This document shows, piece by piece, positions 7,395 through 14,219 of a DNA stretch of 21,708 bases. Where the stretch lies: assembly GCA_964431735.1 (NCBI GenBank), contig CAYSLJ010000120.1, positions 1 through 21,708 of the forward strand. The letters are read 5' to 3'. The position numbers were made by a program, and so were the translations under genes. Within the stretch, counting starts at the first letter, position 1. Every line of letters starts with the position of its first letter. This stretch comes from CALARM01 sp964431735 (GTDB taxonomy: Bacteria > Vulcanimicrobiota > SpSt-956 > JAKJGF01). The notes under the pieces are model-generated. The model made no database searches and was not told where the DNA came from. It worked only from the letters and a program-made list of their open reading frames with translations.

Positions 7395-7932
7395 TATAAT
7401 CGTCACTCATATTTTTTATATATTCTTCCATTTCCTTCAGATAATCTTCATTGAGAAATTTCTTACATGTTTCACAGGAAGAAATTTCTTTATACTTTTC
7501 AAAAAGGGTTTTAAGCCTTAACATATGGGCTTTTTCATTGTCCTTTGATTTCTTCAGCTTCAGATGAAGTTCTACTCTCAGCAGAAGTTCTTCACTGTTA
7601 TATGGTTTTTTTATATAATCTACTGCTCCTGTTGCCAGCCCTTTTGCTATATCGGAAGGGGTAGTTTTGGCAGTCAGAAAAATAACAGGTATGTCTTTTG
7701 TTTCTTTATATTCCTTTAATTGCCTGCAGAGTTGAAAACCATCTGTTTCAGGCATCATAACATCAAGTATAATAAGATCTGCAGGCCTTTCACCCAGCAA
7801 ATTGATGGCTTCTGCAGCATTACCTGCAGTGGAAATTTCGTAATCTTTTTTACTTAAAAGATATGATATGGCCTGACGCACTCTTGGCGTATCATCTACT
7901 ATCATTACAAGTGGTTTTAAAGAATCATTCAT
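7387..7932 (-). CDS. Single-domain response regulator with CxxC-bearing helical tail
   Basis: A receiver (REC) domain occupies residues 7-125. Acidic pocket Asp13/Asp14, phospho-acceptor Asp57 (LIILDVMMPETDG), Thr87 and Lys109 are all present, so it should be phosphorylatable. There is no DNA-binding or catalytic output domain. The last 55 residues are predicted helical and charged and contain Cys153-x2-Cys156 (SSCETCKKF). A strong GGGAGG lies just upstream, and a TTGTAA-N17-TATAAT promoter precedes it. It heads the leftward unit and overlaps the DUF523 gene. No kinase is adjacent; the kinase cluster 4-10 kb to the right is a possible partner. The tail may bind a partner or metal, which is inference. 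Confidence 0.85.
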   Translation of the reverse strand: MNDSLKPLVMIVDDTPRVRQAISYLLSKKDYEISTAGNAAEAINLLGERPADLIILDVMMPETDGFQLCRQLKEYKETKDIPVIFLTAKTTPSDIAKGLATGAVDYIKKPYNSEELLLRVELHLKLKKSKDNEKAHMLRLKTLFEKYKEISSCETCKKFLNEDYLKEMEEYIKNMSDDYNE

Positions 7933-7955
7933 TATAACAACCTCCCTGATTTTTT

Positions 7956-7984
7956 ATTATAAAGAAAAATGTGTGAATTTACAA
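7956..7984 (-). promoter_or_regulatory. Promoter of the response regulator-phosphatase unit
   Basis: On the minus strand TTGTAA (7984-7979) and TATAAT (7961-7956) are 17 bases apart. Initiation near 7949 gives a very short leader in which GGGAGG sits just before the 7932 start. It is the only clear promoter before the four-gene leftward unit. Confidence 0.62.
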
Positions 7985-8005
7985 GAAGGGAAAAATTATT
8001 ATATC
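7978..8005 (+). promoter_or_regulatory. Possible promoter of the methyltransferase gene
   Basis: TTTACA (7978-7983) and TATATC (8000-8005) are 16 bases apart, with start 8054 downstream. The -35 box overlaps that of the leftward promoter, so the two could not easily be occupied together. The match is weaker than the leftward one. Confidence 0.35.
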
Positions 8006-8053
8006 GGTAAAAAAATGTAGGAATTTTAAGTAAAACCGGAGAATATTCATAAT

Positions 8054-8740
8054 ATGAAAAAAAATGATCCTCTTTCAGAAAAACTGGACTTATTAAAACC
8101 TGACACCCTCCTTGATACAGGATGCGGATGCGGAAGTTATATTGCTGCCCTGTCGCCTCTGTGCGGGAAAATTACTGCTGTTGACATATCGGGCGGACTG
8201 ATAGAGAGATGTATGAGAGAACATCAAAAATCCAATATTACTTATCTTACTATGGACGGTAAAAATCTTATGTTTCCCGACAGGAGCTTTACTGTTGTAA
8301 TGGAGAGAGGTTCCCTCCATCATATGATTGAATGGGAAAAAGCTCTTGATGAAATGGTAAGGGTTTCTTCAAGGTATATATTTGTTGTAGAGCCTTTCGA
8401 TGATCTGAGGAATAAAGCAAAGAAACGTGCTGTTTATTGCCATGAATTTTTCACGGAAGTTCAGAATGACGCAGGTTATTCCCATTATGAACATATAAAA
8501 CCTGAATTACTGTTCGAATATTTTCACAGGAAAGAAATTCCGGTAGAGACTGCTGTAATAAAATCAGATGAATTAATTGATTTTGACGAATTCTTTATGG
8601 ATTTTCAATATTTTGCATCAAAGAGCAGTAAAAGAGATCTGTTTATAAAGAGGTTTGAAGAATTGAGAAGGGAACTTGAAGGAAATAAGCTGTCCAGGAA
8701 TGATCTTATATATATTTTTGCCGAAAAGGGTGGCATGTGA
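8054..8740 (+). CDS. Class I SAM-dependent methyltransferase (Methyltransf_11 type)
   Basis: A 228-residue soluble protein. Motif I is LLDTGCGCGSY (19-29). The acidic residue that binds the SAM ribose is Asp44 (TAVDISGG). Motif IV is near MERGSLHHM, and EPFDD follows. The spacing suits a small-molecule methyltransferase, but the substrate cannot be read from sequence. The C-terminal 100 residues are charged, helical and unlike common ubiquinone or tRNA methyltransferases that I recall. CGGAG lies 12 bases upstream of the ATG. It is followed after 58 bases by the FtsX-type permease on the same strand, possibly one transcript. It is divergent from the response regulator unit. Confidence 0.78.
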   Translation: MKKNDPLSEKLDLLKPDTLLDTGCGCGSYIAALSPLCGKITAVDISGGLIERCMREHQKSNITYLTMDGKNLMFPDRSFTVVMERGSLHHMIEWEKALDEMVRVSSRYIFVVEPFDDLRNKAKKRAVYCHEFFTEVQNDAGYSHYEHIKPELLFEYFHRKEIPVETAVIKSDELIDFDEFFMDFQYFASKSSKRDLFIKRFEELRRELEGNKLSRNDLIYIFAEKGGM

Positions 8741-8798
8741 TGAAAAAACAGATGTTTATCTTTCTGGAGCAGACGTAGAAACAGGATAATTTAAAGAT

Positions 8799-11336
8799 AT
8801 GAAGCATATCCTCATAAGATCAAGCCTTCGTTATATAAGAATCCATATCTGGCAATTTTTACTATCTATTATAGGAATAGCCCTTGGTGTGGCAGTAGCA
8901 ATATCCATGGATATAGCAAATGACAGTTCAAAAGAGGCTTTTTCCATATCCACACAGACTGTAACGGGAACTTCTACCCATCAAATAACAGGGCCCCCTG
9001 GTGGCATTCCGGAAGAGTTTTACAGAAAACTCAGAGTGGAAGAAAAGATACGGCACTGTGCCCCTGTGGTAGAAGGCTTTTTATCATTACCTGACTATAA
9101 AGGACAGGTTCTGCAACTTATCGGAATAGATCCTGTAGTGGACAGTGAATTTCGCCCCTATTTGAAAGGTATAAAAGGCAATTCTCTGGCAAATCTGATT
9201 CCTTTTATGACTGAACCTTTTACCGCAATTATTTCCTCTCACAGAGCTAAAAAGCTGGGACTTAAGCCGGGAGATTCCTTTTTCGTAAGGGCAGGGAGTT
9301 TGAAACATAAAGTCTTATTGACAGGCCTTATAGAACCTGCCGATAGATTCACTGAAGAGGCCATGGAACATTTAATGGTTACAGATATTGCCACTGCCCA
9401 GGAAATAATGGACAGTGCCGGTCGTATAAGTTCTATAGATCTTATTATATCTGATGAAGGGCAGCTGGAATACATAAAGAAAAAGCTTACCTCTACCATG
9501 AAAATAACTCCTTCAGGAAAAAGGACTCAGGCTGTAGAACATATGACGAGAGCTTTTAATCTCAATCTGACTGCAATGAGCACTCTTGCACTGATTGTAG
9601 GGATGTTTCTTATTTATAATACTATGACCTTTTCCGTTGTCCAGAGACGTACCATGATCGGTATGCTGAGAGCCACAGGTGTTACAGGACAGGAAATTTT
9701 CACTCTTATACTGGGTGAGGCTCTTATTACAGGTGTAATCGGGACGATTGCCGGCATAGGTGGCGGGATCTGTCTCGGGAAAGGCATGGTTTCACTTGTA
9801 TCAAAGGCAATAAATGATATATATTTTGTTATCTCTGTGACTCATATATCAATAAAGCCTTTTATTATTTTTAAAGGTATTATACTGGGGCTTCTGGCAA
9901 CACTCCTTGCTGCATTACTGCCGGCACTGGAAGCCACTTCCGCACCTCCGGGGACTGTCATAAGACGTTCTGAAGCGGAAAAAAGACTGCATCTTACCCT
10001 TTTTTCAAAATCAATAACAGGTATATCCTTAATCGCATTATCGGCAGTTATGATATTTTTTTCAGAAAAAAGCCTTTTATTCAGTATAGGTTCCCTCTTT
10101 GTCATAACCCTTGGTGCTGCCCTTCTTACCCCGCTGTTTACTGTAATTTTTACAGTCCTTTTAACACCTGTTACCCGTGCTTTATTCGGCATTATAGGTT
10201 CTATGTCGGCAAGAGGTATCATTTCTTCTTTAAGCCGTACGTCAGTTGCAATTGCAGCTCTCATGATAGCTGTTTCCGTAACGGTAAGTGTGGGGATTAT
10301 GGTAGGAAGCCTCAGACATGCAGTAATAATATGGATGGAAACCTTCCTTAAAGCCGATATATATGTATCTCCTCCCAGTCTTGTTTACAGCCGTTCAGAT
10401 TTGATACTTGACAGGAAGGTAATAGAGAAATTCTCTTCTTTCCCCGAAGTTTCTTTTATAAGCACCTACAGAGGCGTTATGGTAGAATCGGAAAAGGGAT
10501 TGAACCAGCTCATAGCAATTACAGTTGATCACCAGACCTGCCATTCGTTTCGTTTTAAAGAAGGTAAAGATATATGGCCCGGTTTTATAGAGAGGGATGA
10601 AGTCATAGTGTCAGAACCATATGCCTATCTTCACGGTACAGAAACAGGTTCTGAGATTCATCTGGCCACAGACAGGGGAAAACATGATTTTCCTGTATCA
10701 GGTATTTTTTATGATTATACATCGGACAGAGGTATAATTGTTATGAACAGGAAAACATACGATAAATTCTGGGATGACAGAAATGTTTCTTCTATTGCCA
10801 TATATGTGAAAGATGGAGTAGATATAGATAAATTTATAGATAAACTGGAACGTGAGACAGGAACGGAACAGGTAATAGCAGTGCAATCAAACAGAGAACT
10901 CAGGGAAACAACACTCGGTGTTTTTGACAGAACATTTATTATAACAGATGTATTGAGAATTCTTTCGATTATAGTGGCTTTCATAGGAGTTTTGAGTGCT
11001 TTAATGGCACTTCAGCTTGAAAGGGCAAAAGAGATAGCAGTTCTCAGAGCTACAGGTCTTACTCCCATGCAGGTATGGAAAATTGTTATAATACAGACAG
11101 CTCTCACAGGTATTATAGCAGGTTTTATGGCCATTGCCCTGGGTATTATAATAGCCGTTGTGCTTATATTTGTCATAAACAGGATATCGTTTGGATGGAC
11201 AATGGAAATGATTATAAGGCCTGTTATACCTGTTCAGGCTTTCATAATTTCCCTGTCTGCTTCCATACTGGCAGGGATTTATCCTTCTATAAAAATGGCC
11301 AGAACTTCTCCCGCACAGGCACTCAGGGAAGAGTAA
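8799..11336 (+). CDS. FtsX-type ABC transporter permease (ten TM, two FtsX domains)
   Basis: An 845-residue permease of the MacB/LolCE/YbbP superfamily. TM1 (15-37) is followed by a large extracytoplasmic domain (38-255), then TMs near 257-280, 300-327 and 354-378. A central pair lies near 403-456 and another TM at 474-504. A second extracytoplasmic domain (505-715) is followed by three last TMs ending near 830. The cytoplasmic motifs RRTMIGMLRATGVTGQEIF and REIAVLRATGL-like KEIAVLRATGLTPMQ mark the two FtsX cores, and MARTSPAQALREE is a typical C-terminus. Such proteins move lipids or lipoproteins, or use ATP mechanically, and need a LolD-like ATPase. None is encoded nearby, so the partner must come from elsewhere. 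Cargo unknown. Confidence 0.82.
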   Translation: MKHILIRSSLRYIRIHIWQFLLSIIGIALGVAVAISMDIANDSSKEAFSISTQTVTGTSTHQITGPPGGIPEEFYRKLRVEEKIRHCAPVVEGFLSLPDYKGQVLQLIGIDPVVDSEFRPYLKGIKGNSLANLIPFMTEPFTAIISSHRAKKLGLKPGDSFFVRAGSLKHKVLLTGLIEPADRFTEEAMEHLMVTDIATAQEIMDSAGRISSIDLIISDEGQLEYIKKKLTSTMKITPSGKRTQAVEHMTRAFNLNLTAMSTLALIVGMFLIYNTMTFSVVQRRTMIGMLRATGVTGQEIFTLILGEALITGVIGTIAGIGGGICLGKGMVSLVSKAINDIYFVISVTHISIKPFIIFKGIILGLLATLLAALLPALEATSAPPGTVIRRSEAEKRLHLTLFSKSITGISLIALSAVMIFFSEKSLLFSIGSLFVITLGAALLTPLFTVIFTVLLTPVTRALFGIIGSMSARGIISSLSRTSVAIAALMIAVSVTVSVGIMVGSLRHAVIIWMETFLKADIYVSPPSLVYSRSDLILDRKVIEKFSSFPEVSFISTYRGVMVESEKGLNQLIAITVDHQTCHSFRFKEGKDIWPGFIERDEVIVSEPYAYLHGTETGSEIHLATDRGKHDFPVSGIFYDYTSDRGIIVMNRKTYDKFWDDRNVSSIAIYVKDGVDIDKFIDKLERETGTEQVIAVQSNRELRETTLGVFDRTFIITDVLRILSIIVAFIGVLSALMALQLERAKEIAVLRATGLTPMQVWKIVIIQTALTGIIAGFMAIALGIIIAVVLIFVINRISFGWTMEMIIRPVIPVQAFIISLSASILAGIYPSIKMARTSPAQALREE

Positions 11337-11367
11337 ACATAGTGATCGGTGACCGGAAACTATTGAC

Positions 11368-11446
11368 CTTAGTACCGCTCCAAATAAGTTAGTACCCATA
11401 TTAAAACCTGTCCCTGGCCGGACTCTTCCGGAAAAGATATGCCGTA
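11368..11446. mobile_element. Partial foldback element arm
   Basis: The stretch beginning CTTAGTACCGCTCC and containing CCTGTCCCTGGCCGGACTC matches 19085-19158 in inverted orientation, with roughly 90% identity over about 73 bases by eye. It also matches the outer end of the element at 21480-21696 in direct orientation. Only one arm is present; the rest seems replaced by the heptad-core unit that follows. Confidence 0.6.
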
Positions 11447-11551
11447 TTACTGAGGTGAGCATAAGTAATAAATATCTGCTCTCGTAACGCGTAACGCGTT
11501 ACGCGTGACGGGAGGAAGACTGTTATTATATGCTTATGCTCAGGTCAGTAA
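11447..11551. repeat. ~105-bp inverted-repeat unit with heptad core, copy 2
   Basis: Second copy of the 53-151 unit: TTACTGAGGTGAGCATAAG at the left and CTTATGCTCAGGTCAGTAA at the right form a 19-base terminal inverted repeat with two mismatches. The core (11483-11515) reads GTAACGC GTAACGC GTTACGC GTGACGG then GAGGA. It has one heptamer more than copy 1, as expected for a slipping tandem array. Confidence 0.68.
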
Positions 11552-11584
11552 ATAGAGGCAAAATTGTTGTAGCAGGTAATAACT

Positions 11585-11617
11585 GGTAACTGATTAATCA
11601 CTGCTCACTGATTACAC
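11585..11617. repeat. Degenerate heptad stretch at the HD-GYP gene end
   Basis: GTAACTG ATTAATC ACTGCTC ACTGATT ACAC continues the 7-base phase seen in other spacers. It overlaps the last codons and stop of the HD-GYP gene by a few bases. No terminator with a T-run is visible for that gene. Confidence 0.4.
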
Positions 11618-13054
11618 GGGGCTTTCTTCAAAAAATTTTATATATTTCTTTATTTCATCGAGGCTTTCCAGAAAAGCATCAACAACTTTCGGGTCAAACT
11701 GGGTGCCACTTTTACTTTTTATCATTTCTACTGTTTTTTCTATAGAAAATGGTTCTTTGTAGGAACGTTTTGAAGTGAGAGCGTCAAATACGTCTGCCAG
11801 AGCAACAATACGGCCGTATATGTGTATATCCTCTCCTTTTAGCCCGTTTGGATAACCTGTGCCGTCAAAATATTCATGATGTTTCAGACAGATCAGGGCG
11901 GCAGTTTTAAGGTAAGGGGATCTGGATTCTTTGAGGATTTCGTAACCTATGGAAGGGTGTTTTTTTATTATTTCATATTCTTCTGCTGTCAGTTTTTCTG
12001 TTTTTAATAAAATATTATCAGGTATACCGATTTTCCCTATATCATGTAACGGCGCTCCTATTTCTATATTGTCCAGATCCTCTTCCGAAAGCCCGTATTT
12101 TTCGGCAATTATGCGAGAATAGACACTGACTCTTTTCAGATGCTGTGAAGTGACTTCATCTTTATATTCTGCAGCAAGGGCAAGACGAAATATTGTATCC
12201 AGATGGGCTACCTTTAAATCGGATTGAGTTTTAGCAAGGTCCAGAAACATATGATCCAGTTTATCTACCATTGTATTGAAGGAATCTGCCAGCTTTTTTA
12301 TCTCATCGTCCGATTTAATATCTATCCTGGATTTAAAATTCCCTTCCGATATTTCCCTTGTATGTTCCGCAATTTTTAGAATAGGGAGACTTATGGTAGA
12401 AGAAATAAGAGCACTTAAAATAACAGAAATAATTAAGTCTAATATGAATATAAGGATACTCCAGAGAGTGAGATATTGCTGAAAAGAGGAGATTTTTGAT
12501 GCAGACATATCTATGGCTATTACTGCCAGGGTTTTACCATTTTTATCCCTGACAGGAGCATAACCTGTAAGCCATGTTCCCCATCGGTCATTATAATAAT
12601 GTTTTGTTGTTACTGGTTTGATAAAAGCCACTTTGTCTCTCAGTTCAGGAATTTTACTTACATCATAATTTATTTCTTTTTTATCCTGTTCAGTCATTAC
12701 GTTTCTATTGAAATATTCTGAATCGGCGGCAAAATTACATATATTCGGATCTTCTGTCTCAACCAGTGTATAGGCGTATCTTATATCAGGGTTATTCTCC
12801 AGTACTTTATGGAGTAAATTATTATATTTTTTAAAGGACTCTGAGAATACAGGGTTATTGGGGTCAATTTTTTTGAATTCTTCCGGTTCTATCATTAAAG
12901 CAGTGGTTGAAGCTATGGCAAGAACTGCTTTTCTTAAAGCTTCAAACTGCACATTTACAGCTATACGGTATATAAAATATATTGTAGAGCCTGATACCGC
13001 TATTGTAGTTAAAAGAAATATAATAAATAATTTTACCCTGAAACTTTTAAACAT
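11612..13054 (-). CDS. Membrane HD-GYP phosphodiesterase with Cache-like sensor and HAMP
   Basis: A 480-residue sensor likely to hydrolyse cyclic di-GMP. TM1 is at 7-29, an extracytoplasmic Cache-like sensor at 30-195 (with RYAYTLVETED and GYAPVRDKNGKTLAVIAIDMS), and TM2 at 196-216. HAMP spans 217-270 and HD-GYP about 283-470. Metal and catalytic residues are present: His337-Asp338 (HDIGKIGIPD), His366, His392/His393 in HHEYFDGTGYP, the GYP at 400-402 and Asp421. All argue for an active enzyme. The ribosome site is weak (GGAG 16 bases before the ATG). It is third in the leftward signalling cluster but 334 bases from the HD gene, so probably has its own promoter. The ligand of the sensor domain is unknown. 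Confidence 0.9.
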   Translation of the reverse strand: MFKSFRVKLFIIFLLTTIAVSGSTIYFIYRIAVNVQFEALRKAVLAIASTTALMIEPEEFKKIDPNNPVFSESFKKYNNLLHKVLENNPDIRYAYTLVETEDPNICNFAADSEYFNRNVMTEQDKKEINYDVSKIPELRDKVAFIKPVTTKHYYNDRWGTWLTGYAPVRDKNGKTLAVIAIDMSASKISSFQQYLTLWSILIFILDLIISVILSALISSTISLPILKIAEHTREISEGNFKSRIDIKSDDEIKKLADSFNTMVDKLDHMFLDLAKTQSDLKVAHLDTIFRLALAAEYKDEVTSQHLKRVSVYSRIIAEKYGLSEEDLDNIEIGAPLHDIGKIGIPDNILLKTEKLTAEEYEIIKKHPSIGYEILKESRSPYLKTAALICLKHHEYFDGTGYPNGLKGEDIHIYGRIVALADVFDALTSKRSYKEPFSIEKTVEMIKSKSGTQFDPKVVDAFLESLDEIKKYIKFFEESPV

Positions 13055-13136
13055 ATTTTTACGAAGTATGACTCCAGTTTATATTATAGTTAGTTTCATA
13101 ATTAATAAATGAAAATAGTATCTTATTTTTTCACTA

Positions 13137-13289
13137 TTACACCATAATCAGAATTATAACACTGTAACCCATGAAGTGCAATCAGATAGTTTTTTACGAC
13201 AGGTAGTTTCACTTTTCACTCTGAATATTCTGTGATAAATTTCTTTTCTCATTGTATATAAAATTACCTGTCATTTTTTATGGTGTAAA
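13137..13289. repeat. Nested inverted repeats in the 334-bp spacer upstream of HD-GYP
   Basis: The gap 13055-13388 holds no gene. It contains TTACACCATAA (13137-13147) facing TTATGGTGTAA (13279-13289), an exact 11-base inverted pair. Inside this, GACAGGTAGTTT (13198-13209) faces AAATTACCTGTC (13261-13272). Between the inner arms is heptad-type TTTCACTTTTCACTC. The arrangement could be a MITE remnant or a control region for the HD-GYP gene. Confidence 0.5.
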
Positions 13290-13302
13290 ATAAAGCTTTA
13301 TA
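13271..13302. repeat. 32-bp dispersed motif, copy upstream of HD-GYP
   Basis: TCATTTTTTATGGTGTAAAATA followed by AAGCTTTATA recurs almost unchanged at 18895-18927. Both copies lie upstream of leftward genes (HD-GYP here, the dipeptidase there) in the same orientation. A shared binding site or a repeat end are both possible. Confidence 0.5.
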
Positions 13303-13388
13303 CTTTGTTGCATAAACAATTGCATTACTGAAATTCCCTGTGTATTTATCTATGTAAAGAAGTATATATGAAATTATTTACAGGCAGT

Positions 13389-14219
13389 TTATCTGAATAA
13401 TTTAAAATATTCTTCTGCAGCTGCCAGATTTACCGGTAACTGTAAAACACCATTTATGATACCGGCATATAATTTTTTTCTCTCTATCTCTTTTTTTGCT
13501 ATTTCAATTTCATCACTATTATTTTCGTCATTTATCCTTATATCAATTTTACCGAGTGTATCTGCAAGAAAAAATAAACCTATTTCCCATTTGAAATCAG
13601 GATTTTTTGATATACATTCCAGAACAGTATTTTTAAAAACTTCACTGTCTATGAATTCTCTGTTGAAACCGGTTTTACTATCTTTCCCTGTATATCTGAG
13701 TAGACCCAGTTCGAAATGCAGTTCTGCACATCTGGCAATATATTCTATATGTCCTTCTGTTAGAAAAAAATTTTTCTTCAGTATGTGTTTAACAGATCTG
13801 ATAATTTCACCTGAAGCTTTTTCATGAGGTTTAAATGAATATTTAATAAGACCGTTTTTTTTCTTCATAGTTCTTACTTTAAATTTGCCTGTGTCATGAA
13901 GAATTATAGTCATAATAAATAAATCTCTTTTTTTTATACTGTCTATCTCTTCATTAAGATGTCTCTCTATTATGTCTCTGATTCCCCATCTGTTCAGATA
14001 AACAGGTAATTCTTCTCTGAAGGCTTTTTCTACCATTTTAGTATGAGTTATAATACCGAACTGGTGCCATTCAGGTTTCTGGTGGTTTACATCATCGGGG
14101 TTATTTAAAAAATCCTGATTCTCTTTTATGGACAGATCAAGATTCTGCCTGATAATATCTTTTGCCATCTCTTCTAGATACAAATGGAGTTTTTCTATTA
14201 TTATGTCTGCTTTTTTCAT
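13389..14219 (-). CDS. HD-domain phosphohydrolase coupled to the hybrid kinase
   Basis: A 276-residue cytosolic protein with a single HD-type metal site: His59 (ITHTKM), His108-Asp109 (ILHDTGKF), His132, His168 (ELHFELG) and an Asp in FLADTLGK near 219. The outline resembles HD phosphohydrolases acting on nucleotides or signalling phosphoesters, but it lacks the GYP motif and should not be called a c-di-GMP phosphodiesterase. Its ATG directly abuts the kinase stop (TAAATG), with AAGAGG 12 bases upstream inside the kinase gene. Co-translation is therefore very likely and it may be an output or modulator of that kinase. The substrate is unknown. Confidence 0.75.
   Translation of the reverse strand: MKKADIIIEKLHLYLEEMAKDIIRQNLDLSIKENQDFLNNPDDVNHQKPEWHQFGIITHTKMVEKAFREELPVYLNRWGIRDIIERHLNEEIDSIKKRDLFIMTIILHDTGKFKVRTMKKKNGLIKYSFKPHEKASGEIIRSVKHILKKNFFLTEGHIEYIARCAELHFELGLLRYTGKDSKTGFNREFIDSEVFKNTVLECISKNPDFKWEIGLFFLADTLGKIDIRINDENNSDEIEIAKKEIERKKLYAGIINGVLQLPVNLAAAEEYFKLFR

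Noticed and set aside
8741..8779. Tiny frame MKKQMFIFLEQT between the methyltransferase and the permease
   Set aside because: Twelve codons with no ribosome site of its own and no recognisable role; probably just spacer.
11001..11462. Long minus-strand frame (153 codons) over the permease end, with a companion plus-strand frame at 11075-11392
   Set aside because: Both are overlapping frames of the permease gene running into repeat DNA; composition rich in Cys, Tyr and Asn without a recognisable fold or ribosome site.
13389..14219. HD protein as a second cyclic di-GMP phosphodiesterase
   Set aside because: The GYP motif and HHExxDGxGYP block are absent; only a generic HD metal site is visible.
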